The notes: a model not told the origin generated them from the letters alone. A DNA stretch of 64,000 nucleotides from Pedobacter ginsenosidimutans (GCF_001442625.1 NZ_LMZQ01000005.1:310001-374000); one strand, 5' to 3'. Numbered from the stretch's first letter, positions 36,923 through 46,340 are shown. Numbers and translations: made by a program.

Positions 36923-39151
36923 TTAGTTTAAAGAAATCCATGTCGAACCATCGCTTTGAATGGTGAAAGTTTTTGCTCCTGTAATGGTGGTTACATTAGA
37001 ATCATCATTCAACAAAACAGGATTGTTTAACATAACATCGCCTGATGATAAAGCCTTTACAATTACATAAATCCTTCCTTTACAGCTCGAGGCTGTTGGA
37101 AGATTAACACTTACCGCTGAACCAGCATTTTTTATCCGTACCGTGTAATGGCTGGCATCGAGCGTTAATGCGCCTGTGGCCGTATAGGTTAAAACACTTG
37201 CTGCAACAGAACCATTAATGTTTAAAGTACTGGCATTTGCTGGGGCATAAGCCACAGAAGATGCAGCAGCAGTTCCATTAATGGTTAATGCGCCACCATT
37301 CGCTGCAAAATCGCCAGCTATTAAAGGGTATGAGGTATTGGAGTTAGCGACTACCAGGGTATTATTTACGTTTGTGCTATTAGCGGCAGCATTGCTTCCG
37401 ATAAAAACATTCCCTGCCCCATTATTTTTCGAACCGGCGGCATAACCAAGTGCTGTATTATTGTCGCCATTACTGGCTTCAAGTGCCAAACTTCCGATAG
37501 CTGTGTTTGAGATACCAGTTCTATTGGCCATTAGGGTATGTGTACCAATTGCAGTGTTATTAGAGCCTACCGTATTAATGGCTAAGGCCTGCGAGCCAAA
37601 GCCGCTATTGTTAATAGCACTAAAACTCTGCTGTAACACCAGGTAACCAAAAGCACTGTTTTCGTAACCTGAAATGTTAACAGATAATGCTTCGCGGCCA
37701 AATGCACTGTTGTAAAAGCCAGATACATTAGCAGTAAGTGTTTTATAACCGTAAGAAATATTGTTTTCGGATGAATTGCCTAAACGGCCAGATTTTAAAC
37801 CGTTAACCAAAAAGTTAATGGCTACGTCATCTGTATTGCCCAGGAAATTATTATTTTGATCGGTACTACCCGTATTCCCTTTTAATGCCCAGGCATTGGC
37901 ATTTGCAAATAATGTCCTGCTGATTAATTCGGGCTTACCGGTTACTGCATTGGTGATATATACTTTGTTTGCATCGCTTACCCCATCAGTAGTTAATTTA
38001 GCCACCGTAACCGAAGCATCAGCAAGCTTTGGTGTAGTTACTGATCCATCGGCCAGTTGAAGCGTATTTACGGCCAAATTGTCTATATTAATATTCTTAA
38101 CTTCCTTGTTCCCGATTTTTATAGAGGTTACTGCAGCGTCGGCTAATTTTGCCGTTGTTACTGCCCCGTCTGCCAGTTTAAGTGTGCTAACCGCCCCTGC
38201 ATTGATATCAATTACCACATCTTTCAATAAAGCCGTAGCGCCATTAGCACTGATACTCAAATCAGTTGAGGTTAATGCCTTAGCTCCCGACAGTTGGCTT
38301 ACATCCAATGTTACTGGTTTCCATGCTGCCCCATCGAATAGGAGCACCTGATTATTGACTGGCGAAGTGGCATTTAATGTCTTTCCCTGAAGATTAGCCA
38401 ATGTAGGATTTGGATAATTCCCCGTTAAATCGCCACCAGCTACTCCTGTTGAAGGACCAACTGGCCCTATATCACCTTTATCTCCCTTATCACCTTTTAT
38501 GCCGGGTATGCCCTGCAGACCTTGTAATCCGGTAGCGCCAGTTGCTCCTATATCTCCTTTTGCTCCTTGTGGTCCTGTTGCACCCACTGCTCCTTGTGCA
38601 CCGGCAGCACCAGTTAAGCCAATTGGCCCCTGAGCACCTGTTGCTCCTGCAGCTCCCGCCGGGCCTTGCGGACCTGCAACGCCCGCAATGCCTTGTGCAC
38701 CAGCAGGACCAGCTACACCCGGATCGCCTTTGGCTCCGGTTGGCCCATTTGCTGCATAAAGTGCGTATGGAACACTTAGTAATTGTGCAGTACCAGCCAA
38801 ACTAAAATTTGTACCGTTATCAGGATCAATTTCGACCTTAACAAACTTTAATCCACTTGCCCAGGTTACTCCAGCTATTGTGCCGTTAACCGAGCTTGCA
38901 CCTGTAGCCCCAATTGCCAATGCATATAAACCTAAAGCATTGGTTGTTACATTTCTTACTTCCGAATACTGAACAGTTCCCGTTGAAGATCCATCTAAAA
39001 TACTAATCCGCAATGTTATATTTTTATTGGCCAGTGCAGTACCATTAGTATTTCTTGCTGCTCCTTGATAGTTAAATTGTTGTGGGGCTTGTGCTTTAAC
39101 AGCCAAGGTGAAGCCCATGCTTAACAAAGCAATTAGTAAAAGTTTTTTCAT
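36923..39151 (-). CDS. Collagen-like and YadA-head-like secreted surface protein
   Basis: The 742-residue protein has a signal peptide (MKKLLLIALLSMGFTLAVKA), a beta-sandwich-like domain to residue 135, then about 33 Gly-X-Y collagen triplets (residues about 136-234). Next come repeats of the LADGxVTTxKLADAxVT type (about 310-400) and YadA/Hep_Hag-like head repeats (NNSGFGSQALAINTVGSNNTAIG region). The C terminus ends GSTWISLN without a CHU_C domain. Such proteins usually form trimers and act in attachment. The operon with CHU_C and PorP/SprF genes suggests the other two help place it on the cell surface. Confidence 0.85.
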   Translation of the reverse strand: MKKLLLIALLSMGFTLAVKAQAPQQFNYQGAARNTNGTALANKNITLRISILDGSSTGTVQYSEVRNVTTNALGLYALAIGATGASSVNGTIAGVTWASGLKFVKVEIDPDNGTNFSLAGTAQLLSVPYALYAANGPTGAKGDPGVAGPAGAQGIAGVAGPQGPAGAAGATGAQGPIGLTGAAGAQGAVGATGPQGAKGDIGATGATGLQGLQGIPGIKGDKGDKGDIGPVGPSTGVAGGDLTGNYPNPTLANLQGKTLNATSPVNNQVLLFDGAAWKPVTLDVSQLSGAKALTSTDLSISANGATALLKDVVIDINAGAVSTLKLADGAVTTAKLADAAVTSIKIGNKEVKNINIDNLAVNTLQLADGSVTTPKLADASVTVAKLTTDGVSDANKVYITNAVTGKPELISRTLFANANAWALKGNTGSTDQNNNFLGNTDDVAINFLVNGLKSGRLGNSSENNISYGYKTLTANVSGFYNSAFGREALSVNISGYENSAFGYLVLQQSFSAINNSGFGSQALAINTVGSNNTAIGTHTLMANRTGISNTAIGSLALEASNGDNNTALGYAAGSKNNGAGNVFIGSNAAANSTNVNNTLVVANSNTSYPLIAGDFAANGGALTINGTAAASSVAYAPANASTLNINGSVAASVLTYTATGALTLDASHYTVRIKNAGSAVSVNLPTASSCKGRIYVIVKALSSGDVMLNNPVLLNDDSNVTTITGAKTFTIQSDGSTWISLN

Positions 39152-39205
39152 GTATCGGGATGAGATCTAAAGCGTCAGGCGTAAAAAATAAGGGAGCCTA
39201 ACGAT

Positions 39206-39213
39206 CAAATCTA
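39206..39213 (-). promoter_or_regulatory. Possible -7 box for the collagen-like operon
   Basis: The minus strand reads TAGATTTG, matching TAnnTTTG, 55 bases before the ATG at 39151. No convincing TTTG box is found at the correct distance upstream, so this is weak. The surrounding gap 39152-39432 is AT-rich, with no other element. Confidence 0.3.
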
Positions 39214-39432
39214 ACAATTAGTACAAGTTACTGCATTCGCTTTACACAAAAAGCTAATTACAAATACTAAAACGATTTTAAAGAACTACAAATCAACAAC
39301 TTAAATAAAATTAAATTTTATAATTTTACACAAACAGCCAATTTAAGGCTGATTTAACCCCTCAAATCAGAAGAAAAATAGGATCAATTAGCAATTAACC
39401 TCACATAAAAAGTAAAAGTCAGAAAATTATTT

Positions 39433-40791
39433 TTAGGTTTCTGAAGGGAAGGATATTCCCTTAATATTACGGTATAAATCAACAGCGTACAAATCAGTCA
39501 TACCCGAAACGAAATCCAATACGCTCTGTATTATAGAATAAATATCAGTCAAATCAGTATGATATTGTTTAGGAATAAGTTTAACCAGTTTTTTGTAATA
39601 GTGTGTATTGTTGTGGATCAATGCAGGAACAAACTCTTCCAATAAACCAGCCATGATTTTATATCCAGCCACTTCTTTTTGTATTACCGATGAGAAATTG
39701 TAGATACGCTCAACAGAAATTTTTTCTACGGCTTTCCAGGCAGAAATATAGGGGTCGGGCAATAAATCGGTTAAACTTTGATTAAGCTCGCCTTTCAATA
39801 ATTTTTCTTGTTCCCTAAAAAATATACCTGCGCATTGGTTCGTTAACGTATTAATTGCCTTTGCCCTTAACAGACCGATTTTTGCATCGTCGTCTTCATA
39901 ATCATTTTTTAAACGATCTTCGATGCTGGCAGAATTGGCAAAAGGCAACAGATAACTTTTTACTTCTTCGTAAGAAAGTATCTTTAAACGGTGTGCATCT
40001 TCCAAATCGATGATGCTGTAACAGATATCATCGGCAGCCTCCACGAGATAAACCAGAGGGTGGCGCTTGTAAATGAGGTATTCGCTTTCTTCTTTTTCCA
40101 GATGAAGCTCGCCCGCGATCTTTTTAAAAGTTTCTTCTTCCGATTGAAAGAAACCGTATTTCTTACGGTGCAGCACCCCCTTTTGTTTACCAGCAATTGA
40201 GGCGCAAGGATATTTTGCAATCGATGCCAAAGTAGAATAGGTCAAAGCATAAGCATCGTTACCTTTTCCTTTTAATGGATGGGTAAGAATCCGGATAGCA
40301 TTTGCATTACCTTCAAAATTAATTAAATCGTGCCACTGCGATTCGTTCATTTCTTTCTGATAAACTTTCCCGTCACCATCGGTAAAATACCTTGAAATAG
40401 CTGCTTCGCCTGAGTGCCCAAAGGCTGGGTTTCCCAAATCATGCGCTAGTGCAGCGGCAGCCACTATATTACCTACTTCATTAATTAAAGGAACATCTTT
40501 AATCAGTTGTGGTTGCAGTTCTTCTACACTTTTTAAAAAAATATTAGCCATAGAGCGGGCCACACTGGCAACCTCCAAACTATGCGTTAAACGGTTATGT
40601 ACAAAAACACTTCCTGGCAATGGGAAAACCTGGGTTTTATTCTGCAATCTTCTAAAAGGAGACGAAAAAATCAACCGGTCATAATCACGCTGAAAATCAG
40701 ACCGTGCCCGATCTGTGCTGGCACCATATTGTTCTTGTCCGTATCTCTTGTTCGAAAGTAAATATTTCCACTCCATTTGTCCCGTTGGCAT
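39433..40791 (-). CDS. dGTPase-like HD-domain dNTP triphosphohydrolase
   Basis: The 452-residue protein has the dGTPase signatures FRRLQNKTQVFPLPGSVFVHNRLTHSLEV at about 46-74 and AAALAHDLGNPAFGHSGEAAI at about 111-131, giving the metal ligands His 70, His 117 and Asp 118; a later Asp is in EAADDICYSI. Family members cut dGTP or other dNTPs to the nucleoside and triphosphate and influence dNTP pools. A nearby ATG at 40776 is an alternative start. It is monocistronic and divergent from the small gene at 40920. Confidence 0.9.
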   Translation of the reverse strand: MPTGQMEWKYLLSNKRYGQEQYGASTDRARSDFQRDYDRLIFSSPFRRLQNKTQVFPLPGSVFVHNRLTHSLEVASVARSMANIFLKSVEELQPQLIKDVPLINEVGNIVAAAALAHDLGNPAFGHSGEAAISRYFTDGDGKVYQKEMNESQWHDLINFEGNANAIRILTHPLKGKGNDAYALTYSTLASIAKYPCASIAGKQKGVLHRKKYGFFQSEEETFKKIAGELHLEKEESEYLIYKRHPLVYLVEAADDICYSIIDLEDAHRLKILSYEEVKSYLLPFANSASIEDRLKNDYEDDDAKIGLLRAKAINTLTNQCAGIFFREQEKLLKGELNQSLTDLLPDPYISAWKAVEKISVERIYNFSSVIQKEVAGYKIMAGLLEEFVPALIHNNTHYYKKLVKLIPKQYHTDLTDIYSIIQSVLDFVSGMTDLYAVDLYRNIKGISFPSET

Positions 40792-40919
40792 TTAAAATTT
40801 GGCGCAAGTTAAACAAAACGCGAAAATGGTTAAGCATAAAAATTTAGGTAAATTTTACCATTAAAATTGTGCTCCAAACTATTTCTAACCTTATCTGTTT
40901 AGTGTAAATAAACAATACT

Positions 40920-41282
40920 ATGAAAACGAACATATATAACAAGGAAGAGCATATTGAAGGTTATGTAGGATCAGGTGATGAGCAATCAGAAAAATCTGAT
41001 GTACAAAAAGCTTACGAAGAAGCTAACAACACCGACGTAGTAACCAGTTATGGCAAAGAACCGAGCGAATTGATTAAGGGAAATCCTTTAGCCAAAGACG
41101 GCCTGGATAATTCTGGCACGCAAGGTAAAGATTCTCTTAGCGACGACGCTTACAACAGTTCGGATAAAAACCCAACCATACAGAGCGCTGCAAGCCATAC
41201 CGGAAGTTCTTCCGACGATTTTAAAACGAATACCAGCATTAATGAGGCTGATGAAAACCATGCTTTAAATACAGGAATATAA
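40920..41282 (+). CDS. Small hydrophilic disordered protein
   Basis: A 120-residue protein, almost entirely polar (Asp, Glu, Lys, Asn, Ser, Gly) with few hydrophobic residues, no signal peptide and no recognisable domain. Composition suggests an intrinsically disordered, hydrophilin-like protein. It stands 10 bases upstream of the YtxH-like gene and may be cotranscribed. No function is proposed. Confidence 0.5.
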   Translation: MKTNIYNKEEHIEGYVGSGDEQSEKSDVQKAYEEANNTDVVTSYGKEPSELIKGNPLAKDGLDNSGTQGKDSLSDDAYNSSDKNPTIQSAASHTGSSSDDFKTNTSINEADENHALNTGI

Positions 41283-41292
41283 ACAGATAATT

Positions 41293-41487
41293 ATGGGACT
41301 ATTAAAATATGCCATTTTAAGTGCAGCAGCCGTATATGGTTTTAAGTATGCCACAAAAAAGCGGGTAACTGATGGTAAATCCTTGATTGATGACTTTAAG
41401 GAAAAAGCCCCCGAATACGTAGATAAGATTAAGAATTATTCTGAAAAAATAAGACAGGATTATCGGCAAACAAGTGATTTATACTGA
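41293..41487 (+). CDS. YtxH-like small protein
   Basis: A 64-residue protein with a short hydrophobic N terminus (MGLLKYAILSAAAVYGFKYA) and a charged helical tail (FKEKAPEYVDKIKNYSEKIRQ). This plan fits small YtxH-like or general-stress proteins but is not diagnostic. It follows the hydrophilic gene on the same strand. Confidence 0.5.
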   Translation: MGLLKYAILSAAAVYGFKYATKKRVTDGKSLIDDFKEKAPEYVDKIKNYSEKIRQDYRQTSDLY

Positions 41488-41763
41488 CAATTAATCGAGT
41501 GTAGAAATACACATTAGATTGACATATATCAATATATTAATACCTAACATCTTGTAAATTGACGATAAGTTCTTGAAATTTGCAGCGCTGTAGGATTCGC
41601 GACAAAGATTAACTAAAAAAAAATCAGAGACTAACGATTTAAGGGCATTTGCTTCTTGATTAACGCATTTCAGTTGTGGAATCCTAATTAATTTCCATCT
41701 ACCGGAAAATGCATAAATTTTATAAAGGGATTATTCTATATGGATAGTCTCTTTATAACTGGA

Positions 41764-42045
41764 TCATAAATCTTTTCCCTTCAAACCTTTCTCGTTATTC
41801 TTGTTTCTGTTTCCAATGTCTTCACCCTGACTTAAATTCGAATTATTTAAATTTTCATTTACGGCATGCGTAGGATCATTTTCTGTTTTCAATAAATGCG
41901 CTTCATCTGGCTGATCTTTACGCTTAAAATCAGCTCGTTTATGCCCGTAAGTAGCCTCTCCATTATCCCATTCAATATCCTCCTCATTGCGGTTAATCTC
42001 CGAATTAGGATCTATGTTTTTATTTTCATTCATCTCCATAGCCAT
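41764..42045 (-). CDS. Small acidic/Asn-rich disordered protein
   Basis: A 93-residue protein (MAMEMNENKNIDPNSEINRN...) dominated by Asn, Glu, Asp and Lys, with no signal peptide, no membrane span and no known motif. It ends NEKGLKGKDL. It is one of four small hydrophilic genes clustered at 40.9-42.5 kb. Whether it is expressed cannot be read from the sequence, but the frame and composition match the neighbours. Confidence 0.45.
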   Translation of the reverse strand: MAMEMNENKNIDPNSEINRNEEDIEWDNGEATYGHKRADFKRKDQPDEAHLLKTENDPTHAVNENLNNSNLSQGEDIGNRNKNNEKGLKGKDL

Positions 42046-42163
42046 TTTTCTGTAAATACTTCTTATTTAACAACAATTAGTACAATAAAAAAGTTTAATC
42101 GGGCATTAATATATAAATCGCAGCCTTTTGCCTTTTTAACCGAATCCTACCACCAATTTGTGG

Positions 42164-42409
42164 TTACTGTACGCCTTTACTTTGATCTATCTCTGTGCTA
42201 CTATCCAAATCATCTTTAGATGATCCATTTTCATCACGATGCTTTGGTGGATTCTCCATTCTACTTTCTTCCAGTTCAGAAAAATCTCCATCTTTTTGAT
42301 TGGCTACTTCGCCATGTGAAGATGGGGTTTCTTTCAATTTTTCTTTAGGATCCGCAAAATCCTGTCCTTCAACTGGTAATCCTTGTTGCGTTTTATCTTC
42401 CTTAGCCAT
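42164..42409 (-). CDS. Small hydrophilic disordered protein
   Basis: An 81-residue protein from the ATG at 42409 (MAKEDKTQQGLPVEGQDF), rich in Lys, Asp, Glu, Ser and Pro. A longer frame to 42457 would begin only 4 bases from the rpsJ terminator and add a Cys/Gly stretch, so the shorter start is preferred. No domain or signal is seen. Confidence 0.45.
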   Translation of the reverse strand: MAKEDKTQQGLPVEGQDFADPKEKLKETPSSHGEVANQKDGDFSELEESRMENPPKHRDENGSSKDDLDSSTEIDQSKGVQ

Positions 42410-42460
42410 ACCAGTACAACCAGCTAACGTTGCTTTTGTTTTAGAATTTGGATGCATAAA

Positions 42461-42492
42461 AAAAAGGTCTCGATTTGCATCGAGACCTTTTC
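42461..42492 (-). terminator. Terminator just after rpsJ (end of the str operon)
   Basis: AAAAGGTCTCG (42462-42472) pairs with CGAGACCTTTT (42481-42491) in an 11-bp stem with an 8-base loop. On the minus strand it is followed by eight U. It begins 18 bases after the rpsJ stop, so the str transcript ends here and does not continue to rplC. Confidence 0.92.
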
Positions 42493-42509
42493 TGTTCTTT
42501 TAAAATCAA

Positions 42510-42815
42510 TTAAACTTTGATTTCAACTTCAACACCGCTAGGTAATTCAAGTTTCATTAAAGCATCAACTGTTTTAGAGTTAGAGCTATAAATATCCAAT
42601 AAACGTTTGTAAGCGCATAATTGGAACTGCTCTCTAGCTTTTTTGTTTACGTGTGGAGAACGTAAAACAGTAAAGATTTTTTTCTCTGTAGGAAGTGGAA
42701 TTGGTCCACTTACAACTGCACCCGTAGGCTTAACAGTTTTTACGATTTTCTCAGCAGATTTATCTACTAAGTTGTAATCGTAAGATTTTAATTTAATTCT
42801 GATTCTTTGGCTCAT
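42510..42815 (-). CDS. rpsJ: 30S ribosomal protein uS10
   Basis: The 101-residue protein begins [20 protein letters not shown] and contains [29 protein letters not shown], the S10 signature. S10 also binds NusB in antitermination complexes. It normally heads the S10 operon immediately before rplC; here it ends the str operon and is followed by a terminator. Confidence 0.98.
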   Translation of the reverse strand: MSQRIRIKLKSYDYNLVDKSAEKIVKTVKPTGAVVSGPIPLPTEKKIFTVLRSPHVNKKAREQFQLCAYKRLLDIYSSNSKTVDALMKLELPSGVEVEIKV

Positions 42816-42890
42816 CTTATTTTTAATTATGGTTTCCTGTTAGAGCTATTAACAACAGAAACCGGATTTATCTTTTTAGTAGCAAGTATT

Positions 42891-42934
42891 AGTATCGAGT
42901 ATCAAGACTGATAATCCATCTTGATACTTGATAC
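42891..42934. repeat. 16-bp hairpin with 11-nt loop in the fusA-rpsJ spacer
   Basis: GTATCGAGTATCAAGA (42892-42907) pairs with TCTTGATACTTGATAC (42919-42934), with one mismatch, around an 11-base loop. The stem is nearly identical to that at 23496-23540, and the loop has the same length but a different sequence. No U tract follows. Confidence 0.8.
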
Positions 42935-42951
42935 CTTTATCTTAATACTAA

Positions 42952-45066
42952 TTAATCTTCAGATTTTACTCTTCCTTTAGATTTAGCAACTACTTCATCC
43001 TGTACGTTTTTAGGCGCAGCTTCATAGTGGTCAAATTCCATTGTAGAAGTTGCACGGCCTGAAGTGATTGTACGTAACTGCGTTACATAACCAAACATTT
43101 CAGAAAGTGGCACAGTAGCTTTAATTACTTGAGATCCATTACGGGTATCCATACCTAATAATTGACCACGACGACGGTTCATATCACCGATCACATCACC
43201 CATGTTTTCTTCAGGGGTTAAGATTTCGATTTTCATGATTGGCTCCATCAAAGTAGGTTTACATTTAGGTAAAGCTTCACGATATGCCATACGGGCAGCA
43301 AGCTCGAATGATAAAGCATCTGAATCGACTGCGTGGAATGAACCATCAATCAAACGTACTTTCATATCAGGAAGCGGATAACCAGCTAATACACCATTAG
43401 CCATTGCAGCAGCAAATCCTTTTTCTACTGAAGGAATAAATTCACGTGGAATTGAACCACCTGTAATTTCGTTTACGAACTGTAAACCACCTTTTTCGAA
43501 ATCAGCATCAATTGGTGAAATAACAACTTGGATATCGGCAAATTTACCACGACCACCAGATTGTTTTTTATATGTTTCACGGTGTTGAGTAGTACCAAAA
43601 ATAGCTTCTTTGTATGCAACTTGTGGCGCACCTTGGTTAACCTCTACTTTAAATTCGCGTTTTAAACGGTCAATTAAAATATCTAAGTGTAACTCACCCA
43701 TACCAGAGATAACAGTTTGACCAGTTTCCTGATCAGTCTGAACCCTGAATGTAGGATCTTCTTCAGCTAATTTAGCTAAGCCCATACCTAATTTATCAAC
43801 ATCAGCTTGAGTTTTAGGCTCAATAGCTAAACCGATAACTGGCTCAGGGAAGTTCATAGACTCAAGAACGATTGGGTTTTTCTCTTCACAAAGTGTATCA
43901 CCAGTTTTGATATCTTTAAATCCTACTACCGCAGCAATATCACCGGCAGCCACATTAGGCACAGGGTTTTGCTTGTTAGCGTGCATTTGGAAGATACGGG
44001 AAATACGCTCTTTACTTTCTGAACGTGTGTTATACACGTAAGAACCAGCTTCTAAGTTACCCGAATAAACGCGGATAAAACATAAACGGCCTACGAATGG
44101 GTCAGTTGCAATTTTAAATGCTAAAGCTGCAAATGGCTCATTGATACTTGGTTTTAATAAAACTTCGGCACCTGTATCTGGGTTAGTACCTGTAACACCT
44201 TCTGAATCAAGAGGTGAAGGCAATAATTCCATCACGTAATCCAACATGGTTTGAACACCTTTGTTTTTGAAAGATGAACCACAAACCATAGGAACAATTT
44301 TAGCATCTAAAACAGCTGCACGTAAAGCATCTAAAATTTCGCGCTCGGTGATTGAATTTGGATCTTCGAAGAATTTCTCCATTAAAGACTCATCATAATC
44401 AGCAACTGATTCTAGTAATTTCTCTCTCCACTCAGCAACTTCGTCTAACATATCTTCTGGGATTGGCACTTCAGTAAAGGTCATACCTTTATCATGCTCA
44501 TTCCAAACGATACCACGGTTGTTGATCAAATCAACCACACCTTTAAAGTTATCTTCAGAACCGATAGGTAATTGTAATGGAACTGCATTACTACCTAACA
44601 TATCTTTAACTTGTTTAACAACTTTTAAGAAGTCAGCTCCAGAACGGTCCATTTTGTTAACGAAACCGATACGGGCAACATTATAGTTGTTAGCCAAACG
44701 CCAGTTGGTTTCTGATTGAGGCTCAACACCATCAACTGCAGAAAACAAGAACACTAAACCATCTAATACACGTAACGAACGGTTTACCTCAACGGTAAAA
44801 TCCACGTGTCCTGGTGTATCGATAATGTTCATGTGGTAAGCCTGACCTCTGTATTTCCACTCAACCGTAGTTGCAGCAGAAGTGATCGTGATACCACGCT
44901 CTTGCTCTTGTGCCATCCAGTCCATTGTTGCAGCACCTTCGTGCACTTCACCAATTTTATGACTTACACCAGCATAATAAAGAATACGCTCAGTTGTTGT
45001 AGTTTTACCCGCATCAATGTGAGCCGCGATTCCAATATTTCTTGTAAATTTTAAATCTCTTGCCAT
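42952..45066 (-). CDS. fusA: Elongation factor G
   Basis: The 704-residue GTPase has G1 [11 protein letters not shown]2/G3 ([19 protein letters not shown]) and G4 NKMD, plus the domain IV/V features [22 protein letters not shown] and RRRGQLLGM. It drives translocation and, with RRF, ribosome recycling. It lies between rpsG and rpsJ; a tuf gene is not present in this cluster. Confidence 0.98.
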   Translation of the reverse strand: MARDLKFTRNIGIAAHIDAGKTTTTERILYYAGVSHKIGEVHEGAATMDWMAQEQERGITITSAATTVEWKYRGQAYHMNIIDTPGHVDFTVEVNRSLRVLDGLVFLFSAVDGVEPQSETNWRLANNYNVARIGFVNKMDRSGADFLKVVKQVKDMLGSNAVPLQLPIGSEDNFKGVVDLINNRGIVWNEHDKGMTFTEVPIPEDMLDEVAEWREKLLESVADYDESLMEKFFEDPNSITEREILDALRAAVLDAKIVPMVCGSSFKNKGVQTMLDYVMELLPSPLDSEGVTGTNPDTGAEVLLKPSINEPFAALAFKIATDPFVGRLCFIRVYSGNLEAGSYVYNTRSESKERISRIFQMHANKQNPVPNVAAGDIAAVVGFKDIKTGDTLCEEKNPIVLESMNFPEPVIGLAIEPKTQADVDKLGMGLAKLAEEDPTFRVQTDQETGQTVISGMGELHLDILIDRLKREFKVEVNQGAPQVAYKEAIFGTTQHRETYKKQSGGRGKFADIQVVISPIDADFEKGGLQFVNEITGGSIPREFIPSVEKGFAAAMANGVLAGYPLPDMKVRLIDGSFHAVDSDALSFELAARMAYREALPKCKPTLMEPIMKIEILTPEENMGDVIGDMNRRRGQLLGMDTRNGSQVIKATVPLSEMFGYVTQLRTITSGRATSTMEFDHYEAAPKNVQDEVVAKSKGRVKSED

Positions 45067-45097
45067 GTTATGTTTTTGATTTATCTGATTTTAAATG

Positions 45098-45191
45098 ATT
45101 ACACCGATTATGTTAAAACAAATCGGTGTAATTTATCTAATCAGTATAATCTTCTAATTAAATCTGTGTAATCTTACTAATCTGTTAATCC
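45098..45191. repeat. Hairpin and AATCnGTnTAATC repeats in the rpsG-fusA spacer
   Basis: ATTACACCGATT (45098-45109) and AATCGGTGTAAT (45121-45132) form a perfect 12-bp stem with an 11-base loop. Three further direct copies of a similar 13-16-base motif follow at about 45139, 45160 and 45178. The same motif type appears at 7058-7089. Confidence 0.75.
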
Positions 45192-45195
45192 TAAA

Positions 45196-45663
45196 TTAGA
45201 ATCTGAAGTGAGAGAACGCTTTGTTAGCCTCAGCCATTTTGTGCGTATCTTCTTTCTTCTTAACAGCAGCACCTTCACCTTTAGCAGCAGCTACGATTTC
45301 ACCAGCTAATTTCTCTTTCATGGTTTTTTCGCCACGTTTACGAGCGTATAAAATTAACCATTTCATACCTAAAGCTGTTTTACGCTCTGGTCTAACCTCA
45401 GTTGGAACCTGGAAGTTAGCACCACCAACACGACGAGATTTAACCTCTACAGCTGGCATAATGTTAGTTAAAGCACGTTTAAAGATCTCTAAACCGTTTT
45501 CACCTGCTTTTTTCTCAGCAATTTCAACAGCATCGTAAAAAATTGAATAAGCGATAGATTTTTTTCCATCGTACATCATATTGTTTACAAAACGAGTTAC
45601 CTGAACATCATTAAATTTTGGATCAGGAAGAATAATTCTCTTTTTTGGTTTTGACTTTCTCAT
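45196..45663 (-). CDS. rpsG: 30S ribosomal protein uS7
   Basis: The 155-residue protein begins [20 protein letters not shown] and contains [26 protein letters not shown] and [21 protein letters not shown]7 starts assembly of the 30S head and in E. coli controls the str operon. It follows rpsL by 17 bases. Confidence 0.98.
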   Translation of the reverse strand: MRKSKPKKRIILPDPKFNDVQVTRFVNNMMYDGKKSIAYSIFYDAVEIAEKKAGENGLEIFKRALTNIMPAVEVKSRRVGGANFQVPTEVRPERKTALGMKWLILYARKRGEKTMKEKLAGEIVAAAKGEGAAVKKKEDTHKMAEANKAFSHFRF

Positions 45664-45680
45664 TTCTTATTTCCTCCCGA

Positions 45681-46094
45681 TTATTTCTTTTTACCTTTTG
45701 TTGGTGCCGCAACTACCTGTCCTGGTTTAGGACGTTTAGTACCATATTTAGAACGACGTTGGTTACGACCAGCTACACCTGATGTATCTAATGCACCACG
45801 GATGATGTGGTAACGTACACCTGGTAAATCTTTAACACGACCACCACGGATCAATACGATTGAGTGCTCCTGTAAGTTGTGACCTTCCCCAGGAATGTAA
45901 GCATTCACCTCTTTACCGTTCGTTAAACGAACACGGGCTACTTTACGCATTGCTGAGTTTGGTTTTTTAGGGGTAGTGGTGTACACACGTGTACATACAC
46001 CTCTTCGCTGTGGACAGCTGTCCAACGCTGGAGACTTACTCTTGAACTCCAGTGCTACTCTACCTTTTCTAACTAATTGTTGAATGGTTGGCAT
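45681..46094 (-). CDS. rpsL: 30S ribosomal protein uS12
   Basis: The 137-residue protein has the decoding-centre motifs [21 protein letters not shown] and [18 protein letters not shown]. The two Lys positions most often changed in streptomycin resistance are unchanged, so the sequence looks wild-type. It is the first gene of the str operon. Confidence 0.98.
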   Translation of the reverse strand: MPTIQQLVRKGRVALEFKSKSPALDSCPQRRGVCTRVYTTTPKKPNSAMRKVARVRLTNGKEVNAYIPGEGHNLQEHSIVLIRGGRVKDLPGVRYHIIRGALDTSGVAGRNQRRSKYGTKRPKPGQVVAAPTKGKKK

Positions 46095-46171
46095 TGTGCT
46101 TTTTTATGTTTTTTTATTAAAAAATTTACCGCTCCCCCGGCATCCTTGCAGATAGCCCATAAAACGGACTG

Positions 46172-46203
46172 CAAAAGTAGAACAATTCTTTTTAAAAATC
46201 AAG
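46172..46203 (-). promoter_or_regulatory. Promoter of the str operon
   Basis: On the minus strand, CTTG (complement of 46200-46203) is followed after 20 bases by TACTTTTG (complement of 46172-46179), a match to the Bacteroidota TTG / TAnnTTTG pair. It lies about 80 bases before the rpsL start. Confidence 0.75.
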
Positions 46204-46286
46204 GGGTTAGCGTAAAAAGTTTTGAGTTTGCAATTATCAGTTTTCAGCTGAAGATTAAGGAGTTGCAAATTTTCTTTCCGGTCATC

Positions 46287-46340
46287 GTCATTGCGAACCG
46301 AAGCGGGAGAAATGGTGGTGGCGTGAAGCAATCTTTCTCG
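46287..46340. repeat. GTCATTGCGA family repeat, copy 2
   Basis: The arm GTCATTGCGAACCGAAGCGGG with GTGAAGCAATCTTTCTCG 20 bases later resembles the inverted repeat at 4589-4680. It is intergenic, between the str promoter and the SPFH gene. Confidence 0.5.

Noticed and set aside
38079-38351. A 90-residue frame on the plus strand within the collagen-like gene
   Set aside because: It is antisense to the LADGxVTT repeat region and would not make a plausible protein.
38450-38746. Regular repeats that might be a CRISPR or tandem DNA repeat
   Set aside because: They encode the Gly-X-Y collagen triplets of the 36923-39151 protein and are not spaced by unique sequences.
41488-41763. A possible tRNA or small RNA in the gap between small genes
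   Set aside because: I could not find a cloverleaf or a CCA-type end, nor a conserved RNA motif. The only structure is a weak fold near 41727-41757.
46104-46331. A 75-residue minus-strand frame upstream of rpsL
   Set aside because: It spans the str promoter and the leader, and has no homology or signal. It is not believed to be a gene.
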